From: Desulfuromonadaceae bacterium
Lineage (GTDB): Bacteria > Desulfobacterota > Desulfuromonadia > Desulfuromonadales > Geopsychrobacteraceae
Assembly: GCA_013138655.1 (NCBI GenBank)
Contig: WTCI01000287.1
Location: 1-21,373 of the forward strand
DNA: 21,373 nucleotides
Direction: 5' to 3'
Shown: piece after piece, positions 10,616 through 19,295 of the stretch
How positions within the stretch are numbered: position 1 is the first letter of the stretch
Layout of the letters: each line of letters begins with the position of its first letter
The notes under the pieces: model-generated
Database searches by the model: none
What the model was told of the DNA's origin: nothing
Seen by the model: only the letters and a program-made list of their open reading frames with translations
Translations under genes and position numbers: made by a program

Positions 10616-13114
10616 ATGCTGACAGAACAGAATAAAGTCACCGTTAATATAGAAGACGAAATGCGTAAGTCGTACATGGACTACGCCATGAGCGTTATCG
10701 TCGGCCGAGCTTTGCCTGATGTTCGCGATGGACTCAAACCGGTCCATAGACGAATTCTTTTTGCCATGCACGATCTCGGTAACGACTACAACAAGCCGTA
10801 CAAAAAATCGGCCCGCGTGGTCGGCGATGTCATCGGTAAGTACCACCCGCATGGTGACACTGCAGTTTACGATACCATTGTCAGGATGGCGCAGGATTTC
10901 TCCATGCGCCATCCCCTGGTCGATGGCCAGGGGAACTTCGGCTCGGTTGACGGCGATTCAGCGGCCGCCATGCGTTACACTGAAATCCGTATGGACAAGC
11001 TCTCCCATGAGTTGCTGGCCGACATCGATAAAGAGACCGTCGACTTTGGCCCCAACTACGATGATTCATTGGAAGAACCGCTGGTTCTCCCTGGTAAATT
11101 CCCTAACCTGCTGGTCAACGGTTCTGAAGGGATTGCGGTCGGTATGGCGACCAAGATCCCGCCACACAACCTCGGTGAGGTGATCGATGGACTGATCGCA
11201 CTGATCGACGATCCACGCTTGAGTCCCGAAGAGTTGATTGAGAAGGTTCCCGGCCCCGATTTTCCGACCGCCGGTTTCATCAATGGCAGGGAAGGAATTC
11301 TTGAGGCCTATACAACGGGTCGCGGCATTATCCAGATGCGTGCTCGTGCCCTGGTTGAGGTTGACCGGCGTAGCGGTCGTGAGACGATCATTGTCAATGA
11401 GATCCCCTACCAGGTTAATAAGGCAAGACTGATTGAAAAGATTGCCGAACTGGTCAAGACCAAAAAAATTGAAGGGATCGCCGACCTGCGCGATGAATCG
11501 GACCGCGACGGCATGCGCATTGTCATCGAGCTGAAAAGGGATATGGTCCCCGGGGTGATCTTGAACCAGCTCTATAAGATGACCGCAATGCAATCTTCTT
11601 TCGGGATCATCATGCTGGCAATTGTTTCCGGTCAGCCCAAAATTCTTACCTTGCGTGAGGTGCTGGATTCCTTTATCGATCACCGTCGCGAGATCGTGAC
11701 CCGTCGTTGTGTTTTTGAGCTGAAAAAGGCTGAGGCCCGCGCCCATATTCTGCAAGGGCTGAAGTTGGCATTGGAAAATCTCGATGAGGTGATCCAGCTT
11801 ATCAAAACCAGTGCCAACCCGGCTGAGGCAAAAGGGCGGCTGATTGAACGTTTCAGCTTCTCCGATATTCAGGCGCAAGCGATCCTCGATATGCGTCTAC
11901 ACCGCCTGACCGGTCTCGAGCAGGGTAAAATTATCGAAGAGTTGACGCAGATCATGGCGTTGATCACGCGGCTTAAAGAGATTCTTGCCAGTGAAGTGGA
12001 AATTCTGAAGATTATCAAGGGGGAGTTGCTTGAACTTAGGGAGAAGTTCGCCAATCCACGCCGAACTGAGATTATCGATCGTACCGCTGATCTGACTCTT
12101 GAGGATATGATTGTTGAGGAAGATATGGTGGTGACGGTGACCCACGGCGGCTATATCAAGCGCAATGCCGTTTCTCTCTACCGTGCCCAGCGTCGCGGCG
12201 GTAAAGGGAAAACCGGTATCCGGCCGAAGGAAGAGGACTTCGTTGAGAACCTCTTCGTCGCTTCGACCCACTCTTATGTGCTGATCTTTACCACCCTCGG
12301 CAAGGTATACTGGCTCAAAGTACACGAGATCCCGCAGGGTGGCCGTGCAACCCGTGGCAAAGCGATCGTTAACCTGCTGTCGCTGGCTCCGGAAGAGAAA
12401 GTTACGACGATCCTGCCGGTCAAAGAGTTTGAGGAGGATAAATATATCGTCACCGCCACTGCCAGAGGTATCATCAAAAAGACCGACCTGATGGCTTATT
12501 CCAATCCGCGGGTCGGCGGCATCATTGCCCTGACCATCGACGAAGGCGACAGTTTGATCGAAGCCCGCCTGACCGATGGCAAGCGAGACCTGATTCTGGC
12601 CAGTCGCAACGGTAAATCGATCCGTTTCCCGGAAAGTGATGTCCGGGCCATGGGGCGTCCGGCCCGTGGTGTCCGCGGCATGAACCTGGAGGGGGATGAC
12701 GTGGTGATCGGGTTGCAGTCGGTGACCGATAACACAGCATTGGCGTTGGTGACAGTCACCGAAAACGGTTACGGAAAGCGGACCGATATTGCTGAATACC
12801 GGGTGCAGAGCCGTGGCGGCAAAGGGGTCATTACGATCAAAACCAGTGAGCGTAACGGTAAAGTGGTTGCCATCAAAATGGTTGATGAAGATTCTGACCT
12901 GATGTTCATCACGGACCGTGGTAAACTGCTGCGGACCCGGGTCAGGAACATTCGCACCATCGGACGGAACACTCAGGGAGTGCGAATGATGGTTTTGGAA
13001 AATGCTGAGTTGATTGTTTCCGTAGCCAAGCTGGCAGAAAAGGAAGAAGGGGATGAAGCTGCGTCAGTTGAAGAAACAGCTGAAACAGCGGGAACTCCAG
13101 GCGAGGAGGCGTAA
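10616..13114 (+). CDS. gyrA: DNA gyrase subunit A
   Basis: GyrA is the breakage-reunion and DNA-wrapping subunit of gyrase (A2B2). The 832-residue protein starts at ATG 10616 behind GGAGGA. The catalytic Tyr is Y121 in [10 protein letters not shown]. The quinolone-resistance region reads HGDTAVYD (79-86), with Thr at the position of E. coli Ser83 and Asp at Asp87. The C-terminal beta-pinwheel contains the GyrA box QRRGGKGK (525-532), required for supercoiling. The protein ends in an acidic tail ([19 protein letters not shown]...), and the last 62 nt also encode the N-terminus of the downstream TPR protein in another frame. A weak CTTCC/GGAAG hairpin lies just upstream of its ribosome-binding site (10584-10600). 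Confidence 0.98.
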   Translation: MLTEQNKVTVNIEDEMRKSYMDYAMSVIVGRALPDVRDGLKPVHRRILFAMHDLGNDYNKPYKKSARVVGDVIGKYHPHGDTAVYDTIVRMAQDFSMRHPLVDGQGNFGSVDGDSAAAMRYTEIRMDKLSHELLADIDKETVDFGPNYDDSLEEPLVLPGKFPNLLVNGSEGIAVGMATKIPPHNLGEVIDGLIALIDDPRLSPEELIEKVPGPDFPTAGFINGREGILEAYTTGRGIIQMRARALVEVDRRSGRETIIVNEIPYQVNKARLIEKIAELVKTKKIEGIADLRDESDRDGMRIVIELKRDMVPGVILNQLYKMTAMQSSFGIIMLAIVSGQPKILTLREVLDSFIDHRREIVTRRCVFELKKAEARAHILQGLKLALENLDEVIQLIKTSANPAEAKGRLIERFSFSDIQAQAILDMRLHRLTGLEQGKIIEELTQIMALITRLKEILASEVEILKIIKGELLELREKFANPRRTEIIDRTADLTLEDMIVEEDMVVTVTHGGYIKRNAVSLYRAQRRGGKGKTGIRPKEEDFVENLFVASTHSYVLIFTTLGKVYWLKVHEIPQGGRATRGKAIVNLLSLAPEEKVTTILPVKEFEEDKYIVTATARGIIKKTDLMAYSNPRVGGIIALTIDEGDSLIEARLTDGKRDLILASRNGKSIRFPESDVRAMGRPARGVRGMNLEGDDVVIGLQSVTDNTALALVTVTENGYGKRTDIAEYRVQSRGGKGVITIKTSERNGKVVAIKMVDEDSDLMFITDRGKLLRTRVRNIRTIGRNTQGVRMMVLENAELIVSVAKLAEKEEGDEAASVEETAETAGTPGEEA

Positions 13115-13922
13115 GCCTCGGCGCTGGCCCTGGTTACTGCTGTTTGTCGCGTTGTTACTCGCGGTTTTTTATCCGCTCTATCGACAATACCAACTCACCG
13201 TGCCCCTGCGCTTGTTCAATGAGGGGATGACGCTTGAAAGCCGGGGAGAACTCGAAGCGGCGCAGCAGCGCTATCAACGGCTTTATCACGCTTATCCAGA
13301 GTCAGAACAGGCGGTAGAGGCTTTGCTGCGGGTCGGGCGGATTCAGCAGTATGATCGTCGCCTGGAGCAGCAGGCATTACTCAGTTATTTGCAGTTGGAA
13401 CATGATTTTCCCGAGCATCCGTTGGTTCTGGCGGCACGCGAAGAAGCGGCCGGGATCGTCAAGTATGCGCTCCGTGATTATTCGCGGGCGATCGGTTTTT
13501 ATCAGCGATTGCTGGAGCATGAGAACGGCAGAAGAGATCAATATCTTTACGAAATTGCCGATTGCTATTTCCGTCTCGACAATTATACCCAGGCGCGGAT
13601 TGAGCTGGAAACCTTACTGAAGCAATATCCGCAGAGCAGCCTGATTGCGGAGGTCCTTTACCGCAAGGGTGGCCTGTTATTATTGGAAAATCGACTTGAT
13701 GCCGCCCGACAGGATTGGCTACAGCTGATAGCGCAGTTTCCGGAGAGCAGCTATGGAATGCAGGCACGTTTCAATTTGGCAACCTTGCTGGAAGAGGATG
13801 ATCTGCTGCAAGACGCCCTTGATGCGTATCAGCAGCTGCAGAATTTCCCCCGGCCGGATTTGCTGAAAGAGAAGATAGAACATCTGAAAAAACGTATTGC
13901 AAGTAAACAAAAGGCGATTTGA
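13053..13922 (+). CDS. Membrane-anchored tetratricopeptide-repeat (TPR) protein
   Basis: The 289-residue product has a short very basic N-terminus (residues 1-25, rich in Lys, Arg, Gln), one membrane segment (about 27-43, [17 protein letters not shown]), and then helical repeats with TPR-like spacing: [56 protein letters not shown] and [20 protein letters not shown]. It is predicted to be an inner-membrane protein with a periplasmic TPR scaffold that binds partners; no specific role is evident. The start lies 62 bp inside gyrA, with a GGAAGAAGGGG stretch upstream of ATG 13053. The only nearby in-frame alternative, TTG at 13152, would cut into the membrane helix, so the overlap is probably real. 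Its TGA stop overlaps the gpsA ATG by one base. TPR genes between gyrA and gpsA are, from memory, typical of Geobacter-like genomes. Confidence 0.8.
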   Translation: MKLRQLKKQLKQRELQARRRKPRRWPWLLLFVALLLAVFYPLYRQYQLTVPLRLFNEGMTLESRGELEAAQQRYQRLYHAYPESEQAVEALLRVGRIQQYDRRLEQQALLSYLQLEHDFPEHPLVLAAREEAAGIVKYALRDYSRAIGFYQRLLEHENGRRDQYLYEIADCYFRLDNYTQARIELETLLKQYPQSSLIAEVLYRKGGLLLLENRLDAARQDWLQLIAQFPESSYGMQARFNLATLLEEDDLLQDALDAYQQLQNFPRPDLLKEKIEHLKKRIASKQKAI

Positions 13923-14950
13923 TGCAGTTATTATCGGGAGATAATGCGTTTGCCGTGATCGGAGCGGGCAGTTGGGGGACAACTCTGGCCAATTTGCTCG
14001 CTGAAAAAGGTTATCCAGTCACTCTCTGGGTTTACGAGTCCGAGCTTGCCGAGCGGATGCAACAAACCCATCAGAATGACCTCTATCTGCCCGGGATCGA
14101 ACTGTCTGGAAACCTGACTTTTACCTCAGACCTACAGCAAGCTGTGACCGCTAAGCAGTTGTTGCTTTTTGTGACTCCCTCACAAGTCACCCGCCAGGTT
14201 CTCGCACAGGCGGTTCCGGATATTGCCCCGGAGGCCCTGATCGTCTCCGCCTCCAAGGGGATTGAAAACAACAGCCTGCTGTTGCTGTCGCAGGTTTTCG
14301 AGGAGCTTTTACCGGAAAACATGCACGGGCAAATCGGTTTTCTCTCCGGCCCCTCGTTTGCCATGGAGGTGTCCCAGGGGATGCCGACAGCGGTGGTAGC
14401 CGCAGCACGCGACTGTCAGATCGCGGCTCGGATACAGGAAATTTTCAGCACTGAAAAGTTTCGGGTTTATACCCACAATGACATCATCGGTGTCGAACTT
14501 GGTGGGGCGATGAAGAATGTCATCGCCCTGGCGGCCGGGGTCGCTGACGGGCTTGGGTTTGGTTACAATACCCGCGCAGCATTGATTACCCGTGGTTTGG
14601 CAGAGATGACCAGGTTGGGCCTCAAATTGGGTGGTTCGGCTGAAACTTTCTCTGGTTTGGCGGGGATGGGTGACCTGGTGCTGACCTGTACCGGTGATCT
14701 GTCGCGTAACCGTAGTGTCGGAATTGAGCTTGGCAAGGGGCGCAAGTTGACAGAAATTCTGGCGGGGATGCAGATGGTGGCCGAGGGGGTCAAAACAACC
14801 CTTTCCGCCTATCAGTTGGCCGCGAAGCTGGGTGTTGAAGTGCCGATTATTGAACAGATGTATCTCATTCTATATCAGGAAAAAGATCCCCGTCAGGCGG
14901 TGACAGACTTGATGCTGCGTGACCTTAAGGCAGAAGGAGCCCGGCCCTGA
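13922..14950 (+). CDS. gpsA: Glycerol-3-phosphate dehydrogenase [NAD(P)+]
   Basis: GpsA reduces dihydroxyacetone phosphate to sn-glycerol-3-phosphate, the backbone for phospholipids. From ATG 13922 it has 342 residues. The dinucleotide-binding loop is GAGSWG (14-19). Other family blocks are SASKGIE, LSGPSFAMEV, GVELGGAMKNVIALAAG (catalytic Lys 198), GYNTRAALITRGLAEM and FSGLAGMGDLVLTCTGDLSRNRSVG. A TTG three bases upstream is less likely. The start overlaps the TPR stop (TGATG), indicating translational coupling. Confidence 0.97.
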   Translation: MQLLSGDNAFAVIGAGSWGTTLANLLAEKGYPVTLWVYESELAERMQQTHQNDLYLPGIELSGNLTFTSDLQQAVTAKQLLLFVTPSQVTRQVLAQAVPDIAPEALIVSASKGIENNSLLLLSQVFEELLPENMHGQIGFLSGPSFAMEVSQGMPTAVVAAARDCQIAARIQEIFSTEKFRVYTHNDIIGVELGGAMKNVIALAAGVADGLGFGYNTRAALITRGLAEMTRLGLKLGGSAETFSGLAGMGDLVLTCTGDLSRNRSVGIELGKGRKLTEILAGMQMVAEGVKTTLSAYQLAAKLGVEVPIIEQMYLILYQEKDPRQAVTDLMLRDLKAEGARP

Positions 14951-14983
14951 GAGCCTTACGTCGATGAGCCATAAGGAGCTGTT

Positions 14984-15550
14984 ATGAAACAGATGATCAT
15001 CCTCGCTGTTTTGCTGTTGTTTTCTTTGCCCAGTGTTCAGGCAGGGCAACGGGTCGAGATGAAAACCAGCCTGGGAACTATCAAGCTTGAGTTGAATGAC
15101 GAAAAGGCTCCCGTCACGGTGAAAAATTTTCTCAATTATGTTGATCAGAAGTTTTATGACGGAACGATTTTTCACCGGGTCATCGTCAATTTTATGATCC
15201 AGGGGGGTGGTTTTGATACAGCTCCGAAACGTAAAAATGGTTTGCCTCCGATTAAAAACGAAGCGGATAATGGTTTGTCGAACGCCAAGGGAACCATAGC
15301 CATGGCGCGAACCGGGGTGATCGACAGTGCCACCAGCCAGTTTTTTATCAACCTGAAGGATAACGCCTTTCTCAATCATCACGGCAAAACCGGAAAGACT
15401 TACGGCTACGCAGTCTTCGGCAAGGTGGTTGAGGGGCTTGATGTTGTAGAGGCGATCGGCAAGGTGCGTACTTTTGCCAAAAACCAGCTGTTCAGGAATT
15501 ATCCGGAACAGCTGGTGGTGGTTGAATCGGTTCGCCGGGTGGAGAACTAG
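14984..15550 (+). CDS. Exported peptidyl-prolyl cis-trans isomerase, cyclophilin type (PpiA-like)
   Basis: Cyclophilins catalyse isomerisation of X-Pro bonds and help fold exported proteins. The 188-residue product starts with a signal peptide (MKQMIILAVLLLFSLPSVQA, likely cleaved after Ala20), so it should act in the periplasm. The core has FYDGTIFHRVI with catalytic Arg 65, MIQGGG (71-76), ATSQFFINLKDN and YAVFGKVVEG, with KAPVTVKNFLNYVD near the start as in bacterial PpiA/PpiB. ATG 14984 is preceded by AAGGAG. It follows gpsA by 33 bp and may be part of the same transcript. Confidence 0.94.
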   Translation: MKQMIILAVLLLFSLPSVQAGQRVEMKTSLGTIKLELNDEKAPVTVKNFLNYVDQKFYDGTIFHRVIVNFMIQGGGFDTAPKRKNGLPPIKNEADNGLSNAKGTIAMARTGVIDSATSQFFINLKDNAFLNHHGKTGKTYGYAVFGKVVEGLDVVEAIGKVRTFAKNQLFRNYPEQLVVVESVRRVEN

Positions 15551-15574
15551 TTAGTTTTTATCCGGAGGTTTCGG

Positions 15575-15679
15575 ATGGGTTCCCGTGAGAGAGCAGAAAT
15601 CCTGAAGAAAAGGGTCAAGCCTTTGCTCTTTCTGCACGGGCTGCCGGTTTTTTTTCTGACTGAGATTACACTTTGGTAG
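15575..15679 (+). CDS. Candidate 34-residue small ORF
   Basis: A GGAGG sequence (15563-15567) lies seven bases upstream of ATG 15575, and the frame stays open for 34 codons to TAG 15677. The peptide begins basic (MGSRERAEILKKRVKP) and ends hydrophobic (LLFLHGLPVFFLTEITLW), resembling a small membrane-associated or leader peptide. I do not recognise it. It overlaps a possible RNA hairpin and a T8 tract (15593-15655), so the region could instead be a terminator or attenuator. It lies 22 bp before the next gene. Confidence 0.3.
   Translation: MGSRERAEILKKRVKPLLFLHGLPVFFLTEITLW
15593..15655 (+). terminator. Possible hairpin plus T-tract between ppiase gene and EEP gene
   Basis: GCAGAAA (15593-15599) pairs with TTTCTGC (15629-15635), enclosing an inner AAAGG/CCTTT stem (15609-15613 / 15620-15624). 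Twelve bases later comes a run of eight T (15648-15655), preceded by a short CGG/CCG stem. The distance from the main stem to the T-run is unusual for an intrinsic terminator, so an attenuator or chance structure is possible. Confidence 0.3.
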
Positions 15680-15701
15680 CTTAGGCCTGAAAGGGAGAGG
15701 G

Positions 15702-16487
15702 ATGGCGACTTTCCGGATCATGAGTTATCACATCAACGGTTTTCGCGCCGCGACCGGAGAGACCGATCCCAAGCTCTGTAGTCGAGTCATCCGTTCACAG
15801 CAACCCGATCTGGTCATGTTGCAGCAACTTGGCTCGCCGGTTATTGCCGCTTCGCTGAAAGAATTCGCCGCGCAAGTCGGCTTAACCCTTTCCGGGCCGG
15901 ACGATGAGGGCGCCTGTGCCTTTCTCTCCCGCTACCCTTTAAGAAATTTACAGGATTTTTCCCTCGGGCATGGTGGTCGTTGCGTTCGCGCCGATCTTGA
16001 TATTGGCGAAGAACGTCTGCATCTGTTCAATCTGTCTCTCGGGTTTGGTCTCAGGCAGCGGCGAGACCAGATCAGGGCACTGTTAAGCGATCAATTGTTG
16101 AATAACCCGTCACTTTCCTGTGCAACGATCGTCTGTGGTGATTTTACCTTGCCTCTCTGGGGGATGCGCTTAAATGAGCATCTCCGTAGGGCCAGGTTTC
16201 CATTATGGCGAGCCAATTATCCGGGGAAATTCCCGCTTTGGGGGCGTGATCGAGTCTATTTTCACGGGCCGGTCCGAGCTTTGACCGGAACTGTGGTGGC
16301 AACGCCCGAAGCACGTAAAGCCTCACCGCATCTGCCGATTGTGTTGACGGTTGAATCCTGTGAAACACGTAATTTTCTTAAACTCAAAGATGTTGTTCCT
16401 CTGCGAAAAGGCTGGGCCCGATATGTGGATAACCCTGTTGGCGTTGTGGATAACTCCTTGATGCCGATAACTTATGAAAAAAGCTGA
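15702..16487 (+). CDS. Degenerate endonuclease/exonuclease/phosphatase (EEP) fold protein, probably catalytically altered
   Basis: The 261-residue protein follows the EEP/exonuclease III pattern: RIMSYHINGF at the start, PDLVMLQQL, ACAFLSRYPL, CGDFTLPLWG and SPHLPIVLT. However, most catalytic positions differ from the family: His10 for the Asn in SYN, Gln41 for the metal-binding Glu in LQE, Ser112 for the His in the NTHL-like strand (here NLSL), Thr149 for the Asn in GDFN, and Pro209 for the Asp in SDH. Asp147 and His210 remain. About 45 residues after the fold have no recognisable motif. It is therefore likely a divergent or inactive member; substrate unknown. Its end overlaps nth by 14 bp, suggesting an operon with the repair enzyme. 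The spacing from AGGGAGAGGG to ATG 15702 is short. Confidence 0.7.
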   Translation: MATFRIMSYHINGFRAATGETDPKLCSRVIRSQQPDLVMLQQLGSPVIAASLKEFAAQVGLTLSGPDDEGACAFLSRYPLRNLQDFSLGHGGRCVRADLDIGEERLHLFNLSLGFGLRQRRDQIRALLSDQLLNNPSLSCATIVCGDFTLPLWGMRLNEHLRRARFPLWRANYPGKFPLWGRDRVYFHGPVRALTGTVVATPEARKASPHLPIVLTVESCETRNFLKLKDVVPLRKGWARYVDNPVGVVDNSLMPITYEKS

Positions 16488-17115
16488 AAAAGCGCAGAAT
16501 CTTTACCGACATTTAGAGCAGGCCTATCCCGATGCAAAGTGTGGCCTTGAATACCAGAACCCTTGGCAGTTGCTGGTGGCAACAATCCTTTCCGCTCAAT
16601 GTACCGATAGGCGGGTCAACCTGGTGACGGTTGGTCTGTTTGCGGCACTTCCCGATGCTGCCGCAATGGCAACCGCCAGCCAGGAGCAACTGGAAGAACT
16701 GATCCGTTCGGCCGGTTTTTTCCGCAACAAGGCAAAAAATCTGCTTCTCTGCGCCCGGCAAATTGGCGACCTGCATCAGGGAAAAGTGCCTCGAAAACTT
16801 GCAGAGCTAGTTGCTCTGGCCGGTGTCGGCAGGAAAACAGCCAATGTCGTTCTGGGGAATGCCTTCCAGGTTCCGGGAATGGTGGTTGATACACATGTCA
16901 AACGATTGGCGAAGCGCTTTGGCTGGAGCAAATCAGAGAACCCGGTTCAGGTTGAAAAAGATCTGGTTGGACTCTTGCCGGCCGCGCTTTGGACCCGGGC
17001 AGGGCATACTCTGATTGCCCATGGCCGGGCCTGCTGTAAGGCCCCGACCCCCGTTTGCAGCCAGTGCCCGATCGTTAACATCTGCCCACGGATCGGGGTT
17101 CAGCGGAGCCGTTAA
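16474..17115 (+). CDS. nth: Endonuclease III (DNA glycosylase / AP lyase)
   Basis: Nth removes oxidised pyrimidines from DNA and cleaves the abasic site in base-excision repair. The 213-residue protein has the helix-hairpin-helix LAGVGRKTANVVL with catalytic Lys 121, and catalytic Asp 139 in VVDTHVKRLAKRFG. The [4Fe-4S] cluster motif is C-x6-C-x2-C-x5-C (Cys 188, 195, 198, 204). The N-terminal part has NPWQLLVATILSAQCTD, as in E. coli Nth. The start overlaps the EEP gene end by 14 bp; the ribosome-binding site is weak, fitting coupled translation. Confidence 0.96.
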   Translation: MKKAEKAQNLYRHLEQAYPDAKCGLEYQNPWQLLVATILSAQCTDRRVNLVTVGLFAALPDAAAMATASQEQLEELIRSAGFFRNKAKNLLLCARQIGDLHQGKVPRKLAELVALAGVGRKTANVVLGNAFQVPGMVVDTHVKRLAKRFGWSKSENPVQVEKDLVGLLPAALWTRAGHTLIAHGRACCKAPTPVCSQCPIVNICPRIGVQRSR

Positions 17116-17177
17116 CCTTTTCTTTGTGGGGTCTCCGCAACAGGTTAACTATTGCCATTCATCAGAAAACTGGTAAT

Positions 17178-17205
17178 TTGCTTTTTTTTGTTATAGAATT
17201 GTAAT
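17178..17205 (+). promoter_or_regulatory. Possible sigma70-type promoter before the pseudokinase gene
   Basis: TTGCTT (17178-17183) and TGTAAT (17200-17205) are separated by 16 bp, just after a T8 run (17182-17189) that might belong to an nth terminator, although no stem precedes it directly. The rest of the 17116-17266 gap shows only a small TGTGG/CCGCA hairpin near 17126. Low confidence. Confidence 0.3.
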
Positions 17206-17266
17206 GTTGTGTTGGAAGGCAGTTTATCCTACCTGCTATCGCTCAAAGTTTCTATCTGAGGATTAA

Positions 17267-17320
17267 ATGAAAAGTTTAACAGATGACTCAGGTTTTTCGG
17301 GCGGGAGATCGTATGATTGA
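17267..17320 (+). CDS. Candidate 17-codon leader ORF upstream of the pseudokinase gene
   Basis: ATG 17267 has a good ribosome-binding site (TGAGGA, 17257-17262) and encodes MKSLTDDSGFSGGRSYD before TGA at 17318-17320. Ribosomes reading it would pass over the GGGAG site (17303-17307) of the main gene, terminating two bases past its ATG (17313-17315). That arrangement could couple or modulate translation. A short ORF can arise by chance; conservation has not been tested. Confidence 0.3.
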   Translation: MKSLTDDSGFSGGRSYD

Positions 17321-19187
17321 ATCAGGGCAGAATTTCGGCTTGTACGTTATCAAAGAAGTGATTAAGTCCGATGATTTAATAATCTGTTGTCGGGCTGATG
17401 ATCCTTTTTTCGATCGGGAGGTCACTCTCAAGCTTTATCCCGTCGATTTTTTCGCAGAGGATAAACGTCCACAATTGGAGGAATTGCTGGAGGCCCTGGC
17501 AATTCTTGATCATCCGTCGATAGCGCCGCTTTATGATTCCGGTATTGAAGGCGCATACGCCTATTTTACCTCAGGCTATAACCCTGGCGGTAGCCTTGCA
17601 GAGCAGTTGATGGCTCCGTTTTCTGAAGAACAGGCGCTGAAAATCACTGCCGAATTGGTCCAGGCTGTTGCTTATGCCTCTGAACTTGGTTTTGCCCCTG
17701 GAGCACTCAGTGCCGAGAAGGTCTATTTTGATTCTGAGGGACTGGCGGTATGGACCGACTTCGGCATCGATATTTCCATCAGCCGCTGTATTGCCACTGC
17801 GGAAGAAGCATCGGGTGAAAGTCAGGAGTCGTCCGACAGTGCTGCAGAAACGTTCCAGGACATCGGTAAATTGCTCTTGGCCATGTTGTTGGGGTATGAG
17901 CCGGAAGGCGGGGAACCGCTGGGTGATCTGCTGAGTAAGGTCGAGAATTCGCATGTTTGTAAGCTGTTGGGGCGCTTATTGTTGCCGGACGAATTGCCCT
18001 TTGCCTCATATGTCGAGTTGCTTGAAGAATTGAGTGGTCGGAACGATATGGCCTCGCCAATGACGTCCGCACCGCCGGTAAGCGATGAGGCCGAACCGGG
18101 TGTTCATCATCAGGTTAAAAAAACGGTCGCTGATGAGCAGACCGAACAGATGATCAGAGAAGTTCGCCGCATGGTGGCGGAAAAGAACAGCTTGCAAAAT
18201 ACCCTGGATAAAACCATTTATGAACGGAATCTTGCGGAGAACAAAACAACCGAAAGTGAACGACAGTTGGCGTTGGCGAAAAAAGAGATCGTCCGGGTGC
18301 AGGAAGAAGCGAATGTCGCCTGGGAATTAATTGCCGGTCATAAATACGCGCGCTGGCGTCCGATCGCCTGGGCGGTTGGTGGGTTCGCTCTCGGTTTTCT
18401 GCTCTCAGGAAGCTATGGTTATTATTACAGTGAACAGACCCGCAATGAGTTGTTGGCAAAACTGCAGGCGAACGAAGAACTAATCAAGACTGCCGCCTGG
18501 CGAGGAGCGGAAGAATCGGTCGGTCAGGACGTTTTGGTCAATCGGCAGAAAGCGGAATCGCGGCAACCTGATGTTATAACGGTCGCAGAGTCTGAACCCA
18601 AGGGTGAACAGGCGGTGCTGACTGAAGTTGAGGCCGTTGAGAGGATCCAACGGGCAGCTGAAATCGTTAAGGTGGCAGCTGTTGAGGAAGAGCAGGCACA
18701 GAAGTGGTGGCCCTTTGGTCAAGAGTTTTCAGCGCTCGCGGCGATTCCGGTCGAGCAGTTAAAAGCGGCCCTTGAGTTTGAGTCTCTGAATGTCAACGGT
18801 GACCTGTCGGAGTTGCTGCAGGAAGAAATTTTGCGGATGGTTAACGTCTGGGCCGAGTCCTGGGCAAAACAAGATCTGTCAGGATATTTTTCCTGCTATA
18901 GTGAGAACTATCGTCCCGAGTTGGGTCGAAGTCTGGAGGAATGGCGGGAGATGCGCCATTCCAGGGTGACCCGGCCGGACTGGATTGAGCTGGAGGTCAA
19001 CGATATCCGTGTCCGCCAGATTGAAGAGGGTCGTGTCCAGGTCAAGTTGAAGCAACACTATCGCTCCGATTTTTATCAAGATCAGATTCTTAAATCGATC
19101 AACCTGATCAAGGAAGAGGGGCGCTGGCGAATTCTCATGGAGAGATCTTTGGGGATGATCGGCGATATTAAGATCGTCAGTGGCTGA
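17313..19187 (+). CDS. Membrane pseudokinase with coiled coil and C-terminal NTF2-like domain
   Basis: The 624-residue protein starts at ATG 17313 (GGGAG five bases upstream); an in-frame ATG at 17283 would add ten residues. Residues about 5-245 align to bacterial Ser/Thr kinases, with DREVTLKLY retaining the ATP-site Lys (40), LDHPSIAPLYDSG and a DFG triplet (149-151). The Gly-rich loop is gone, and the HRDIKPxN catalytic loop reads APGALSAEK, so His, Arg, Asp, Lys and Asn are all replaced: an apparent pseudokinase. Next come a charged coiled coil (about 265-335), a membrane helix (about 349-371), an Ala/Glu-rich linker, and a domain at about 500-610 (VWAESWAKQDLSGYFSCY... GRWRILMERS) resembling the NTF2-like/Cds6 C-terminal fold. 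Topology is probably cytoplasmic pseudokinase and periplasmic NTF2-like domain. Ligand and partners are unknown. Confidence 0.75.
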   Translation: MIESGQNFGLYVIKEVIKSDDLIICCRADDPFFDREVTLKLYPVDFFAEDKRPQLEELLEALAILDHPSIAPLYDSGIEGAYAYFTSGYNPGGSLAEQLMAPFSEEQALKITAELVQAVAYASELGFAPGALSAEKVYFDSEGLAVWTDFGIDISISRCIATAEEASGESQESSDSAAETFQDIGKLLLAMLLGYEPEGGEPLGDLLSKVENSHVCKLLGRLLLPDELPFASYVELLEELSGRNDMASPMTSAPPVSDEAEPGVHHQVKKTVADEQTEQMIREVRRMVAEKNSLQNTLDKTIYERNLAENKTTESERQLALAKKEIVRVQEEANVAWELIAGHKYARWRPIAWAVGGFALGFLLSGSYGYYYSEQTRNELLAKLQANEELIKTAAWRGAEESVGQDVLVNRQKAESRQPDVITVAESEPKGEQAVLTEVEAVERIQRAAEIVKVAAVEEEQAQKWWPFGQEFSALAAIPVEQLKAALEFESLNVNGDLSELLQEEILRMVNVWAESWAKQDLSGYFSCYSENYRPELGRSLEEWREMRHSRVTRPDWIELEVNDIRVRQIEEGRVQVKLKQHYRSDFYQDQILKSINLIKEEGRWRILMERSLGMIGDIKIVSG

Positions 19188-19194
19188 ACAAAGT

Positions 19195-19231
19195 CAAAAA
19201 AGCTCCGCGGCAAACCCGCGGAGCTTTTTTT
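19195..19231. terminator. Strong bidirectional rho-independent terminator
   Basis: AGCTCCGCGG (19201-19210), a 5-nt loop, and CCGCGGAGCT (19216-19225) form a perfect 10-bp GC-rich stem, preceded by A6 and followed by T6 or more. It therefore works in both directions: for the pseudokinase gene ending eight bases earlier and for the convergent cold-shock gene on the other strand. Positions 19232-19295 hold no other visible feature. Confidence 0.93.
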
Positions 19232-19295
19232 GGCTACGCCCTCTTTGTCATCATGTCAATCACCTGAACCAAGGTAATTGCACTTGATATACGGT

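Noticed and set aside
11066..11878. 270-codon antisense frame within gyrA
   Set aside because: It is a codon-bias shadow: gyrA itself is fully conserved over this span and the antisense product has no domain.
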